A stretch of DNA of 54,777 nucleotides from Alphaproteobacteria bacterium (GCA_009694185.1 SHVR01000013.1:1-54777), one strand, 5' to 3'; numbered from the stretch's first letter, positions 8,036 through 16,916 are shown. Numbers and translations: made by a program. The notes: generated by a model not told the origin, from the letters alone.

Positions 8036-10108
8036 TTGGCCAGCAGGAAGAGCGGCGGCCGCCTTCGTATGGCGATCGATGTCGGTGGAACCTTCACCGA
8101 TGTCCAGGTCCTGGACGAGGCCGGAGGCGACCCCTGGGCCTTCAAGACGCCAACGACGCCAGAGGATCCCGCCCGTGGGCTTGCTACCGCCATCGCAGGG
8201 GCCGCGCGGGCATTCGGCTTCGATCCGGCCGATGTTTACCTGCTGGTGCATGGCACGACGATCGCGACCAATGCCGTCCTGGAGCGCCGCTTCCCCAAGG
8301 CAGCCCTGGTCACGACGGCGGGGTTCGAGGATGTGCTGGAGATCGGCCGTCATATGCGGCGCGATGTCTACGGCCTTCATGCCGAGACGCGCCATGTGCT
8401 GGTGCCGCGCCCGCTACGCTTTGGGGTGCCGGAGCGCATTGGCGCCGATGGCGGTGTTCGACAGCCGCTCGACGAGGCGGCGGCACTTGGCATCGTCCGG
8501 CGGATTGTGGCCGAGGCTGTCGAAACAGTCGCGATTTGCTTGTTGAACAGCTTCGCCAATCCGGAACATGAACGGCGCCTCGCCCAGCTCTTGCGCGCCG
8601 AGGCACCCGGTCTCGACCTGTCGATCTCGTCCGAGGTCAGCGCCGAGATGCGCGAGTTTGAGCGCATGTCGACGACGGTGCTGAACGCCCTCTTGATGCC
8701 GGTGGTGAGCGGGCATATCGAGCGCATGGCCGAGCGCTTAACGGCCACGCGCCTCTCTGCCCCGGTCCTGTTCGTACAATCCAATGGCGGCACCTGTGGG
8801 CCTCGACAGGCTGCCCGCCAGCCGGCCCATTTGTTGCTGTCGGGTCCCTGTGGCGGTGTGCTCGCCGTCGAACAGATCGGCCGGCGGCTGGGCGAGGCGA
8901 ACCTGGTTGGCATCGACATGGGCGGTACCAGCTTCGACGTGTCGGTGGTGCGCGATGGCCGCATGGCCATGGTCACGGAAGCCGATGTCGACGGCTCGGT
9001 CGTGCGCCTGCCCATGGTGGATATCCGCACGGTCGGGGCGGGTGGTGGGTCGATCGCCTGGGTCGACCGGGCGGGCCGGCTGCGCGTCGGACCTGAAAGT
9101 GCCGGCGCCGATCCGGGTCCCGCCTGCTATGGCCGGGGCGGCCGGGAACCCACAGTCACCGACGCCAACCTGGTGCTCGGGCGCATCAGCCCGGATCGCT
9201 TTGTGGGCGGCGCCATGCCCCTCGACCCGGCGCCGGCCCGAAGCGCGATCGAGACCCGGCTTGGCGCACCACTCGGTCTTGGACTCGAAGCGGCGGCGGA
9301 TGGTCTGATCCGGATTGCGCTCGCCAATATGGCGCGCACGATCCGCCTCAGCCTATTCGAGAAGGGGCTCGACCCGCGCGAATTCGCCCTGGTCGCATTC
9401 GGCGGCGCGGGCGGCTTGCACGCCGCCCTCATGGCCGACGAGCTTGCCATGACGCGGGTCATTTATCCCTTGAACGCCGCGACCCTCTCGGCCTTTGGGT
9501 TGTTGTGGGCCGACATTGCCCACGATCTCTCGCGCACCCGATTGACACCGGCCGAGACGGGCGCCGCGGCCAAGCTCGCACCCGTGCTGGCTGCCCTGAT
9601 GGCCGAGGGCGACGCGCTGCTGGATGGCGATCGGGTGGCGCCCGCCGAGCGCCGCTTCGAGGCCGCTCTCGACATGCGCTATCGGGGTCAGGGCTATGAG
9701 GTGACGGTGCCGCTCGGCCGGGCGGCGCTAGACGAGGGGGTGCTTGGCGGGGCAATAGCCGACTTTCACGCCCGTCACCGGGAACGCTTCTCCCACGCCG
9801 ATCCCGATGCGCCGGTCGAGGTGGTGACGGTGCGCCTTAGGGCCGGCGCCCATACGACCAAGCCCGCCGCGCAACCCTTCACGCCGGCGGGCGTGCCGGC
9901 CGCCGTCAAACGGCGGCCCGTCTATTTGGATGGGCGTTGGCAAGACTTGGCGATCCTGGATCGCGCTTCCATCCGCCCGAGCGAGCCGGTCGAGGGTCCG
10001 GCCATCGTCGAGGAGGATTACACCACCATCCTGCTGCCGGCCGGCTGGCGGATCGCCTTGCTCGCGAGCGGCAATCTCCTGGCCGAAAAACCGTCGCTTG
10101 AATGCTGA
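8036..10108 (+). CDS. hyuA: Hydantoinase/oxoprolinase family subunit A (first copy)
   Basis: The protein has the sugar-kinase-like ATPase core of the HyuA / 5-oxoprolinase / acetone-carboxylase beta family. Visible motifs are the phosphate-1 motif MAIDVGGTFTDVQ, HGTTIATNAVLERR, LSGPCGGV, GIDMGGTSFDV, the glycine-rich TVGAGGGSIAWVD and GPACYGRGG. I favour the TTG at 8036 (690 residues) because GGAGGA at 8023-8028 sits in front of it; ATG 8069 is possible. The enzyme uses ATP to open a lactam or hydantoin ring, together with subunit B. Its stop overlaps the start of the permease gene by 7 bases. Confidence 0.9.
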   Translation: MASRKSGGRLRMAIDVGGTFTDVQVLDEAGGDPWAFKTPTTPEDPARGLATAIAGAARAFGFDPADVYLLVHGTTIATNAVLERRFPKAALVTTAGFEDVLEIGRHMRRDVYGLHAETRHVLVPRPLRFGVPERIGADGGVRQPLDEAAALGIVRRIVAEAVETVAICLLNSFANPEHERRLAQLLRAEAPGLDLSISSEVSAEMREFERMSTTVLNALLMPVVSGHIERMAERLTATRLSAPVLFVQSNGGTCGPRQAARQPAHLLLSGPCGGVLAVEQIGRRLGEANLVGIDMGGTSFDVSVVRDGRMAMVTEADVDGSVVRLPMVDIRTVGAGGGSIAWVDRAGRLRVGPESAGADPGPACYGRGGREPTVTDANLVLGRISPDRFVGGAMPLDPAPARSAIETRLGAPLGLGLEAAADGLIRIALANMARTIRLSLFEKGLDPREFALVAFGGAGGLHAALMADELAMTRVIYPLNAATLSAFGLLWADIAHDLSRTRLTPAETGAAAKLAPVLAALMAEGDALLDGDRVAPAERRFEAALDMRYRGQGYEVTVPLGRAALDEGVLGGAIADFHARHRERFSHADPDAPVEVVTVRLRAGAHTTKPAAQPFTPAGVPAAVKRRPVYLDGRWQDLAILDRASIRPSEPVEGPAIVEEDYTTILLPAGWRIALLASGNLLAEKPSLEC

Positions 10109-10869
10109 ACGCCCTCCTGGCATCGGTCGGCGGGTCGCCCGCGGTCCTCGTCTATGTGGGCCTCGCCATGTTTGTGGCCTTCATGGTGCGGGGTTTCAGC
10201 GGCTTCGGTTCTTCCCTGATCGCCATGTCGTCATTGACGCTGGTGCTGCCGCCGGCCCAAGTGATACCGGCGGTCTTCGCCTTGGAGATCGTGGCGTCGA
10301 TCAGTTTACTGCCGTCGGTCTGGCGCGATGTCGCCTGGCGCTCGCTGACCTGGGTGCTCGCCGGCACGGCGGTCGCCATGCCCGTCGGCTTCTGGGTGCT
10401 GATTGAGGCACCCGCCGATCTGATGGCGTTTGTCGTGTCGATCGCTGTCGTTGTCGCGGCCCTGGCGATGCTTGCCGGCTGGACGGCGGCGCAAACGCCG
10501 GGCCCGCTCGCCACCTTCGCCGTCGGTTGCGCGTCGGGTCTACTCAATGGCGCTTGCGGGTTCGGCGGCCCGCCCGCCATCTTGTTCTACTTCGCCACGG
10601 TCACGGCCATCGTCGGGCGCGCCACCTTGATCGCCTTCTTCATGTTCATCGACTTTTACGCCTTGATTTTGGCTGGTGCCGGCGGCTTGCTCGACGGCCG
10701 GGCGGCGCTGCTGACGGTCTTTTCCGTGCCCTGCATGCTGCTCGGCATCTGGGTTGGCAACAAAGGCTTTGTTCGAACCGATCCCGAGACCTTCCGCCGC
10801 TGGGTTCTCTGGCTCGTGGCGGCGCTGGGCCTGGCGGGCATCGCGTCATTTGTCGCCAAGGTGATTTGA
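10102..10869 (+). CDS. TauE/SafE-type membrane transporter
   Basis: This 255-residue integral membrane protein has about eight hydrophobic segments in two similar halves. The family motifs are VRGFSGFGSSLIA in the first half and LNGACGFGGPPAI in the second. TauE/SafE proteins move sulfonates, sulfite or organic anions across the inner membrane. Here it sits between hyuA (7-base overlap) and hyuB (9-base gap), so it should be made with the ring-opening enzyme and probably handles its substrate or product. That substrate is not known from sequence. Confidence 0.88.
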   Translation: MLNALLASVGGSPAVLVYVGLAMFVAFMVRGFSGFGSSLIAMSSLTLVLPPAQVIPAVFALEIVASISLLPSVWRDVAWRSLTWVLAGTAVAMPVGFWVLIEAPADLMAFVVSIAVVVAALAMLAGWTAAQTPGPLATFAVGCASGLLNGACGFGGPPAILFYFATVTAIVGRATLIAFFMFIDFYALILAGAGGLLDGRAALLTVFSVPCMLLGIWVGNKGFVRTDPETFRRWVLWLVAALGLAGIASFVAKVI

Positions 10870-10878
10870 GGAGGTCGC

Positions 10879-12516
10879 GTGACCGTTAATCCCGATCCCG
10901 TACAGCTCGAAATTCTGCGTAACGCCTTCACCGCCGCGGCCGAGGAGATGAGCGTCGCCGTCCGGCGCACCGCCCGCTCCACCACGGTGCGCGAGATGCT
11001 CGACTATTCGACCGCCATCTTTCATGGCGATGGTCGAAACATCGCCCAGTCGGCGCTGAGCCCGATGGCGCTCACCCTCGCCCCCTGTCTCATGGAGGTC
11101 CTCGACCATCATCTTCCCGCCGACGACTGGCGGGTGGGCGATGTGGTCATCACCAACGATCCCTATTGCGGCAGCCAGCATCTGCCGGACATCGTGACAT
11201 TCCGGCCGGTATTCGTGGACGGAAGACGCCTCGGCTTCACCGGCACCATGGCGCACCATGTCGATCTCGGTGGCGGCTCGCCCGGCAGCTACGACATGAC
11301 GGCCAAAGAGATCTATGCCGAAGGCGTTCGCATCCCGCCACTCCGCCTCTATCGCGAGGGCCGGTTGAACGAAGAGGTCCTGGCGCTTCTCCTCCAGAAT
11401 GTCCGCCAGCCGGCGGTGCTGCGTGGCGATCTCATGTCGCAGATCGCGGCCCTCGACATCGGGGAGCGCGGTCTCCGCCGGATTGCCGGAAAATATGGCG
11501 TGCCAGCCCTGACGGCGAGTGCCGAACGGATGCTGGATCAGGCGGAAGCGGCCATGCGGCGGGCGATCGAGGCACTCCCCGACGGTGTCCATGAATTTTC
11601 CGATTGTCTCGACGATGACGGCGTGGGCGATACACCCGTCCATCTCCGCCTGACGCTCACCATCGCGGGCGACGGCATGCGCTTCGACTTTTCCAATTCC
11701 GATCCCCAGGTGCCGGCGCCGATCAACTGCACCTTCAACGTGCTGCGCTCCACCATCCACTATGCGGTGATCGCGGCACTCGGCCGCGACATTCCGGTCA
11801 ATTCCGGCTGCTTCCAGCCCATCGACGTGGTGGCGCGCCCCGGCACATGCGTTGCCGCGATCGCGCCGGCGCCAGTCGTGAACCGCATCCAGATGGCGCA
11901 CCGCATCGTCAATGTGGTCATGGGGGCGCTTGCCAAGGCGCTGCCGGATCGCATCCCGGCTGCTTATTACGGTGTCAGCTATGTCTACATGCTGGAAGCC
12001 GTCGAGGGCGACGGCGGTCGCTCGATTTATTTTGACTCCGAGGTTGGCGGTTGGGGCGCCGAGCCCGCCCGCGACGGCGCCAATGCCTTCTCGTGCGGGG
12101 TGCATAACATCGCCGCCGTGCCGATCGAGATGTTGGAGAGCCGCCATCCCATCACTTTTACGACCTACGCCCTCAGGCCCAATTCGGGCGGCGCGGGGCG
12201 AACGCGCGGCGGGCTCGGGCTGGTGCGCGAATTCATGCTCGATGCGCCGACGGGGACCTTTGCCGCCACCTTCGACCGCTTCCGCGTACCGCCCTACGGC
12301 CTGGCCGGTGGCCAGCCGGGCATGACCGGGAGCCTCACGCTTCTACGGCAAGGCGACGCGCGGGCGCTCCGCTCCAAGGTCTCCGGTCTGAGACTTCAGG
12401 CCGGCGATCGCATCCGGATCGAGACGGCTGGCGGCGGCGGCTTCGGCCCGCCCGGCGAGCGGCCAGCCCAGGCCCGCGCCGCCGATATCGCGGCCGGCTA
12501 TCTCTCGGACGACTGA
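10879..12516 (+). CDS. hyuB: Hydantoinase/oxoprolinase family subunit B (first copy)
   Basis: This 545-residue HyuB-family protein begins DPVQLEILRNAFTAAAEEMS, the typical opening. It carries GDVVITNDPYCGSQHLPD, MAHHVDLGGGSPGS and the late motif LRPNSGGAGRTRGGLG. Together with HyuA it forms an ATP-dependent amidohydrolase of the N-methylhydantoinase / 5-oxoprolinase type. The GTG start at 10879 is preceded by GAGGAGG at 10868-10874. It ends 22 bases from the convergent folE gene. The second HyuB in the window (22167-24200) is longer by about 130 residues, so the copies are not recent duplicates. Confidence 0.9.
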   Translation: MTVNPDPVQLEILRNAFTAAAEEMSVAVRRTARSTTVREMLDYSTAIFHGDGRNIAQSALSPMALTLAPCLMEVLDHHLPADDWRVGDVVITNDPYCGSQHLPDIVTFRPVFVDGRRLGFTGTMAHHVDLGGGSPGSYDMTAKEIYAEGVRIPPLRLYREGRLNEEVLALLLQNVRQPAVLRGDLMSQIAALDIGERGLRRIAGKYGVPALTASAERMLDQAEAAMRRAIEALPDGVHEFSDCLDDDGVGDTPVHLRLTLTIAGDGMRFDFSNSDPQVPAPINCTFNVLRSTIHYAVIAALGRDIPVNSGCFQPIDVVARPGTCVAAIAPAPVVNRIQMAHRIVNVVMGALAKALPDRIPAAYYGVSYVYMLEAVEGDGGRSIYFDSEVGGWGAEPARDGANAFSCGVHNIAAVPIEMLESRHPITFTTYALRPNSGGAGRTRGGLGLVREFMLDAPTGTFAATFDRFRVPPYGLAGGQPGMTGSLTLLRQGDARALRSKVSGLRLQAGDRIRIETAGGGGFGPPGERPAQARAADIAAGYLSDD

Positions 12517-12538
12517 TCGGGGCGGTCCGCGCCCGGCC

Positions 12539-13177
12539 TCAAATATGCAGGCTGGGCTTGCCGATCATGGCGAGAAATTCCCGCCGCGTCGACGGGTTGT
12601 CGCGAAATTCACCGAGCATGCGGCTGGTGACGGTGACGATTTCGGGCTTGTAGACGCCGCGCGTCGACATGCACTCATGCGCCGCCTCGAGCACCACGGC
12701 AACACCCCGGGGCTGCAACACATCGCGCAGTGTGTTGGCGATCTGGGCGGTCATCTTTTCCTGGATCTGCAACCGCTTGGCATAGGCTTGGACGACCCGT
12801 GCCAGCTTGCTGAGGCCAACCACCCGTTGGGTCGGGATATAGGCCACATGCGCCTTGCCGATGATCGGCGCGATATGGTGCTCGCAATGGCTTTCGAAGC
12901 GAATGTCGCGCAGCAGGATCATCTCGTCGTAACCCTCGTCCTCCTCGAAGTCGCGACTGAGATAGGCGACCGGGTCGAGCTCGTAGCCGCTAAACCATTC
13001 CTCCCAGGCGCGGGCGACCCGGGCCGGCGTCTCGACAAGGCCGTCGCGGGAGGGATCGTCCCCGGCCCACCGGATCAGGGTGCGCACGGCTTCCTCGGCT
13101 TCGGCCCGGCTCGGTTTATCCGAGGCGGGCGCGGCCTCTTTTCGCATGCGTGTCAGGTCGACGGGCGTGGAACTCAT
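12539..13177 (-). CDS. folE: GTP cyclohydrolase I
   Basis: This enzyme converts GTP to dihydroneopterin triphosphate, the first step of folate/tetrahydropterin synthesis. The Zn-binding Cys and His are in [20 protein letters not shown], the second Cys is in [11 protein letters not shown], and [19 protein letters not shown] is conserved. ATG 13177 (212 residues) is preferred because AAGGA stands 9 bases upstream; the ATG at 13186 directly touches that site. It is last in the minus-strand series metZ, apaG, folE. Confidence 0.93.
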   Translation of the reverse strand: MSSTPVDLTRMRKEAAPASDKPSRAEAEEAVRTLIRWAGDDPSRDGLVETPARVARAWEEWFSGYELDPVAYLSRDFEEDEGYDEMILLRDIRFESHCEHHIAPIIGKAHVAYIPTQRVVGLSKLARVVQAYAKRLQIQEKMTAQIANTLRDVLQPRGVAVVLEAAHECMSTRGVYKPEIVTVTSRMLGEFRDNPSTRREFLAMIGKPSLHI

Positions 13178-13291
13178 CGAGCCCATCCTTTCTTGTTGCC
13201 ACGGAAAGTCCCTACCCAGCCGAGGGACGGTTTGGGTGCCACGGCCGAGTCAAGCCAGCGCTGGGCGAAAAAGCAACCCCATGCCGCTGCC

Positions 13292-13714
13292 TCAATGCAA
13301 GGTTCTGGAGCCGGCACGCGGGCCGCCGCCGCCGCGCGCGGGATAGGGGCAATCGAGCGAGAAGGTCGGGACCACAATATCGAATTGGCGCCCGTCCTGG
13401 GTCACCATCTGATAGGTGCCACCCATGAAGCCCGAGGGCGTGGTGAGGGGTACGCCGCTCGTATACTCGAAATGTTCGCCCGGCAGCAGGACGGGCTGCT
13501 CGCCCACCACCCCCGCGCCCCGCACCTCCTGGACCCGGCCCTGGGCATCGGTGATACGCCAATGCCGGGAGAGGAGCTGGACCGTCTCCGTCCCCTGGTT
13601 CTCGATGCGGATGCGGTAGGCCCAGACGAAATGATTGTCGGCCGGGTTCGACTGGTCGGCCAGGAATTCGGGCCGCACGCTCACCATGACGTTGGCGGTG
13701 GTCTCTTGGTACAT
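13292..13714 (-). CDS. apaG: ApaG protein (Co2+/Mg2+ efflux protein family)
   Basis: ApaG is a small immunoglobulin-like fold protein. The conserved run is HFVWAYRIRIENQG, then LLSRHWRITDAQGRVQEVRG, GEQPVLLPGEHFEYTSG and GFMGGTYQMV. The start ATG 13714 (140 residues) is used because the GAAAGG ribosome site directly abuts the upstream ATG 13723 and is correctly spaced for 13714. The same double-start arrangement is seen at folE. The C-terminal tail is glycine/arginine rich and slightly longer than usual. It follows metZ by 40 bases, an association common in alphaproteobacteria. Its biochemical role is still debated. Confidence 0.92.
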   Translation of the reverse strand: MYQETTANVMVSVRPEFLADQSNPADNHFVWAYRIRIENQGTETVQLLSRHWRITDAQGRVQEVRGAGVVGEQPVLLPGEHFEYTSGVPLTTPSGFMGGTYQMVTQDGRQFDIVVPTFSLDCPYPARGGGGPRAGSRTLH

Positions 13715-13754
13715 GGGCCGCATCCTTTCTTCGGGCCGCCGCGACTGCGCCATT

Positions 13755-14966
13755 CTAACCGATCGCGCCCTCGTTCAGATAGCGCAACGCCTGGGCCAGA
13801 TCGGCGATCAGGTCGCGCACATCCTCGAGGCCCACGGAAAGGCGGAGCATATCGCCGCCAATCCCCAAATGGGCGCGCTCGGCTTCCGCCAGGCGCTGAT
13901 GGGTGGTCGTCGCCGGGTGACAAATCAGCGATTTGGCGTCACCCAGATTGTTCGAGATGTCGATGATCCGCAGGTGGTTAAGGAGGCGAAAAGCCGCCGG
14001 CTTGCCGCCCCGGACGGTGAAGGCCAACACGCTGCCGGCGCCGGTCATCTGGCGCCCGGCCAGGGCATGCTGGGGATGGGACGGGAGGCCCGGATAGAGC
14101 ACGCGCTCGACGCCAGGCTGGCGCTCCAGAAATTCGGCGACCGTTTGGGTGTTCTGGACATGACGGCTGACGCGGAGCTCCAGGGTCTCGAGGCCTTTCA
14201 GGTTCACCCACGCATTGAACGGGCTCATGGCCGGCCCCGTGTGGCGGAGGAACGGCACCAGCTTCTCGCGCACGAAGCTGGCGTCGGCGAGGACGGCGCC
14301 GCCGAGGCAGCGGCCCTGGCCGTCGATATGCTTGGTGGTCGAATAGACGACGATATCGGCGCCGAGGGCGAGCGGCTTCTGGAGGAGCGGTGTCGCGAAC
14401 ACGTTATCGACGATCACCCGGGCGCCGGCCTTGTGGGCGAGGGCCGCCACCGCCGGCAGGTCGATGACCTCGAGCGTCGGGTTGGACGGCGTTTCCAGCA
14501 GCACGCAGGCGGCCGGTTTGGCGAGCGCCCGCTGCCATTGGGCCATATCGGTGCCGTCGACGAATACCGTCTCGACGCCGAAGCGGGTCAAGAGATCTTG
14601 CAAGATCCAGAGGGACGAGCTGAAAAGGCAGCGCGCCGCCACCACCCGGTCGCCCGCTTTGAGCTGGCATAGGAGGGCGGCGTTGACCGCCGCCATGCCG
14701 GTCGCGGTCACGCGGCAGGCTTCGGCGCCCTCGATCAGGCGCAGCCGCTCTTCCAGCATGCCGACCGTGGGACTGCCGTAGCGCGAATAAACGAAACGGT
14801 CGAGGCGCTGGGCGAAGGCTTCCTCGGCCGCCTCCGCATTGGGATAGACATAGCCGGAGGTGAGGTACAAGGCTTCGCTCGTCTCGTCGAAGGCGGAACG
14901 AACCGAGCCGCCGCGCACGAGCTGGGTCGCCGGCTGCCAGCCGGCCCAATCGCTTGGACGTGTCAT
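13755..14966 (-). CDS. metZ: O-succinylhomoserine sulfhydrylase
   Basis: This 403-residue PLP enzyme of the Cys/Met metabolism class has the PLP-lysine region VVYSTTKHIDGQGRCLGG, the VDNVFATPLLQKPL motif and RYGSPTVGMLEERL. MetZ makes homocysteine from O-succinylhomoserine and sulfide. The assignment over cystathionine gamma-synthase rests on the conserved upstream SAM-II riboswitch and the apaG neighbour. The ATG is at 14966; a longer frame runs through the leader terminator and is rejected. Expression should fall when S-adenosylmethionine is abundant. Confidence 0.92.
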   Translation of the reverse strand: MTRPSDWAGWQPATQLVRGGSVRSAFDETSEALYLTSGYVYPNAEAAEEAFAQRLDRFVYSRYGSPTVGMLEERLRLIEGAEACRVTATGMAAVNAALLCQLKAGDRVVAARCLFSSSLWILQDLLTRFGVETVFVDGTDMAQWQRALAKPAACVLLETPSNPTLEVIDLPAVAALAHKAGARVIVDNVFATPLLQKPLALGADIVVYSTTKHIDGQGRCLGGAVLADASFVREKLVPFLRHTGPAMSPFNAWVNLKGLETLELRVSRHVQNTQTVAEFLERQPGVERVLYPGLPSHPQHALAGRQMTGAGSVLAFTVRGGKPAAFRLLNHLRIIDISNNLGDAKSLICHPATTTHQRLAEAERAHLGIGGDMLRLSVGLEDVRDLIADLAQALRYLNEGAIG

Positions 14967-15024
14967 TTCAATATCCCCGTTGGCTTCGGGGTCGAACCGC
15001 TTCGAGCTTCGCCACCCTCGAAGC

Positions 15025-15054
15025 AAAAAGGCTCCGAACGGTGGTCGGAGCCTT
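15025..15054 (-). terminator. Rho-independent terminator in the metZ leader
   Basis: On the minus strand AAGGCTCCGA (15054-15045) pairs with TCGGAGCCTT (15037-15028) around a 7-base loop, followed by a T-run (15029-15025). It lies between the SAM-II aptamer and metZ. The aptamer's last bases, ACGGTCGG, could pair with CCGACC inside the terminator's 5' arm, giving an alternative structure. This makes transcription attenuation the likely read-out. Confidence 0.85.
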
Positions 15055-15061
15055 CGCGGGC

Positions 15062-15120
15062 CGACCGTTTAGCAGTTGATGAAACGTGGCCGCAAGCTGG
15101 TCGAGCAAATCGCCACGATG
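15062..15120 (-). ncRNA. SAM-II riboswitch aptamer
   Basis: Read on the minus strand, the segment contains the conserved SAM-II blocks in order: CGTGGCGATTTG, then CAGCTTGCGGCCACG, then the A/U-rich joining stretch and TGCTAAA. The block GTGG pairs with CCAC to form the stem, and the 3' TGCTAAA region forms the pseudoknot. SAM-II binds S-adenosylmethionine and is known mainly upstream of metA/metX/metZ/metC genes in alphaproteobacteria, exactly its place here. I recognised it from the pattern; a covariance-model search would settle the boundaries. Confidence 0.88.
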
Positions 15121-15151
15121 CGCTAAGTCATAGACACCCACGGTAAAACCG

Positions 15152-16111
15152 TCAAGGTTTGCTGCAAGAGGCGCCGCCGAGCACGCAGAAGGTGGCGCAG
15201 TGCGGATGGTTCAACGATACAGACTGTCTGGCGTCGGCGAGCGTGGCGCCGAGTTCGAAGCGTGGATCGTAGGGGAGCAGGGTGCAAGCCACGACGGAAG
15301 GCCGTGGGGCGCCCTTGCGGCGGACCACCATGCGCGAGGTGGCGCACATGACCTCGCTCGGCGATTTGTCGAGCAGGCGCCAGCACGCGGTCGTGATTTC
15401 CGGCACGTCCGCCGTCGCATCCATTTCCGGAAACAATACCAAGGTGGGCGGCCCGGCGGCATCGCCGGCGATGGCAAGCGCCCGGAACAAGCGGGCATAG
15501 CCGGCGCGCAGGTCCGCTTCGCTCTCGCCAGTGAAGCTGCGCCCCGCCACCTGCGGACAGAAACCCTGGTCGAACAACCATTTAAGGCCGCGAATGGCGG
15601 GCCGCCAGGTGCCCTCGCCGCGTTCGGCTTCGTGGCCGGCTTGGCTGTAATGATCGAGAGAAACCCGGATCCCCAGACGCTCGCCATGGCGCGCCCGAAG
15701 CCGCCCGAGATCGGCGCCCCGATGCCGCATGGGCAGCATGGCGTTGGTTAGCACCAGCGCGCGGAAGCCGCGCGCGAGCGTCAAGTCCAACATCTCGATG
15801 ATGGCGGAGTTCATGAACGGCTCGCCGCCGGTGAAACCGATTTCTTCCGTGGCAAGGCCGTCGCGCTCGATCTCGTCCAGAAATTGGCGGATATCGTCGA
15901 ACGTCAAATAGGCCAGGCGGTCGTTCCTGGGGCTCGACTCGATATAACAATTCCGGCAAGCGATGTTGCAAAGTGTGCCGGTGTTGAACCAAAGGGTTTT
16001 CAGCGCCGCGAGCCCGACCGTCGCCCGCGCCTGTCCGTCCGCCGTCGTTGTGGGGTCCTGGAATTTGCGGGGATCGATCCGCAACCGGGCAAGCGGCGCC
16101 GTATCGGGCAT
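15152..16111 (-). CDS. Radical SAM protein with C-terminal cysteine clusters
   Basis: This 319-residue protein has the radical SAM cluster motif CNIACRNC (Cys48, 52, 55) and the SAM-binding GFTGGEPFMNS. A Cys-rich C-terminal third includes VMCATSRMVV, VVACTLLPYD and HPHCATFCVLGGASCSKP. The spacing is like a SPASM/Twitch extension holding a further Fe-S cluster, so it may modify a peptide or small molecule through a radical. I do not recognise its substrate, and no candidate precursor peptide stands next to it. The start ATG 16111 is 3' of a GGAGC site. It stands alone on the minus strand, upstream of the metZ riboswitch. Confidence 0.85.
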   Translation of the reverse strand: MPDTAPLARLRIDPRKFQDPTTTADGQARATVGLAALKTLWFNTGTLCNIACRNCYIESSPRNDRLAYLTFDDIRQFLDEIERDGLATEEIGFTGGEPFMNSAIIEMLDLTLARGFRALVLTNAMLPMRHRGADLGRLRARHGERLGIRVSLDHYSQAGHEAERGEGTWRPAIRGLKWLFDQGFCPQVAGRSFTGESEADLRAGYARLFRALAIAGDAAGPPTLVLFPEMDATADVPEITTACWRLLDKSPSEVMCATSRMVVRRKGAPRPSVVACTLLPYDPRFELGATLADARQSVSLNHPHCATFCVLGGASCSKP

Positions 16112-16257
16112 GGGTTCGCTCCGGGTTGATGGCGGTTGGTCATAGTCTGGCAAGTGCGGCCACCACCGCAAAATAACACTTTCGCGAGCGCCGGCGCCCC
16201 AACCAAATCGGCGCCGCTTGAACCGATCCCCCGGTTCGCCTATAGGATTCGGGCGGC

Positions 16258-16331
16258 GCGGGTGTAGCTCAATGGCAGAGCAGAAGCTTCCCAAGCTTAC
16301 GACGAGGGTTCGATTCCCTTCACCCGCTCCA
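16258..16331 (+). tRNA. tRNA-Gly (anticodon CCC)
   Basis: The acceptor stem GCGGGTG pairs with CACCCGC and is followed by TCCA, with CCA encoded. The D-arm is GCTCAATGGCAGAGC, the anticodon loop TTCCCAA gives anticodon CCC, and the T-arm is GAGGGTTCGATTCCCTT. One mismatch (G27-A43) is at the outer end of the anticodon stem. It reads GGG codons. No integrase gene or repeated 3' end was seen beside it. Confidence 0.95.
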
Positions 16332-16363
16332 GCCGCGCCATCGGGAAAATGGAGGCCCGGACA

Positions 16364-16810
16364 ATGGCACGCGTGGTGGGCATCGATCATCTGGTCATCC
16401 GGGTGGGCGACTTCCGGCGCTCGAAACGGTTCTACGACGCGGTGCTGGGCTGCCTCGGCTTCAAGCTCAAATACGATTATGCGGACCATGCCGGTTGGAG
16501 CAACGGCAAGACGCTCTTCTGGATCGGCGAGGCCGACGCCGAAGGCAAGAAACATCCCCATCGCGCCGGGAATATCGGCTTCCACCATTACGCCTTCGAA
16601 TTGTCGAGGCGGCGTGACGTGGACGATCTCTATGTGTTGCTCAAGTCGAAGCGGGTGAAGGTGGTGGATGCACCCGCCGACTATCCGGAATATGGCACCG
16701 GCTATTACGCGGTCTACTTCCTCGATCCCGACGGCCTCAAGCTCGAGGGCATGTATTTTCCGCCGCCACGCCCGAAACGGCGTGCGACCGGGGCCAAGAA
16801 GGCGATTTGA
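16364..16810 (+). CDS. VOC-superfamily (glyoxalase/dioxygenase-like) protein
   Basis: This 148-residue single-module vicinal-oxygen-chelate protein starts VVGIDHLVIRVGDF with the first metal-ligand His. The middle is GFHHYAFEL and the end is YYAVYFLDPDGLKLEGMYF, with the late Glu ligand. Such proteins isomerise, open or bind small molecules around a divalent metal, and many are glyoxalase- or fosfomycin-resistance-like. The start at ATG 16364 has GGAGG 8 bases upstream; ATG 16349 would place it inside that site. It lies directly downstream of tRNA-Gly. Confidence 0.88.
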   Translation: MARVVGIDHLVIRVGDFRRSKRFYDAVLGCLGFKLKYDYADHAGWSNGKTLFWIGEADAEGKKHPHRAGNIGFHHYAFELSRRRDVDDLYVLLKSKRVKVVDAPADYPEYGTGYYAVYFLDPDGLKLEGMYFPPPRPKRRATGAKKAI

Positions 16811-16916
16811 GTCATACACAGATACTCAACGCGGTTGCGCGTTTTTGTGACGGAAAGGGTTGCGTTCCGAGGTGCGAAAGGTTAGGTCTCTTGTGGGATC
16901 TGTTGGGGAGATATCG

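Noticed and set aside
10846..12147. Long minus-strand frame opposite hyuB (433 codons)
   Set aside because: Antisense shadow of a clearly conserved gene in GC-rich DNA; its translation is His/Arg/Gly-rich with no family motif.
12545..13966. 473-codon plus-strand frame opposite folE, apaG and metZ
   Set aside because: It is a shadow of three conserved genes.
16258..16331. tRNA-Gly 3' end as an integration site of a mobile island
   Set aside because: No integrase and no second copy of the tRNA end were found in the window.
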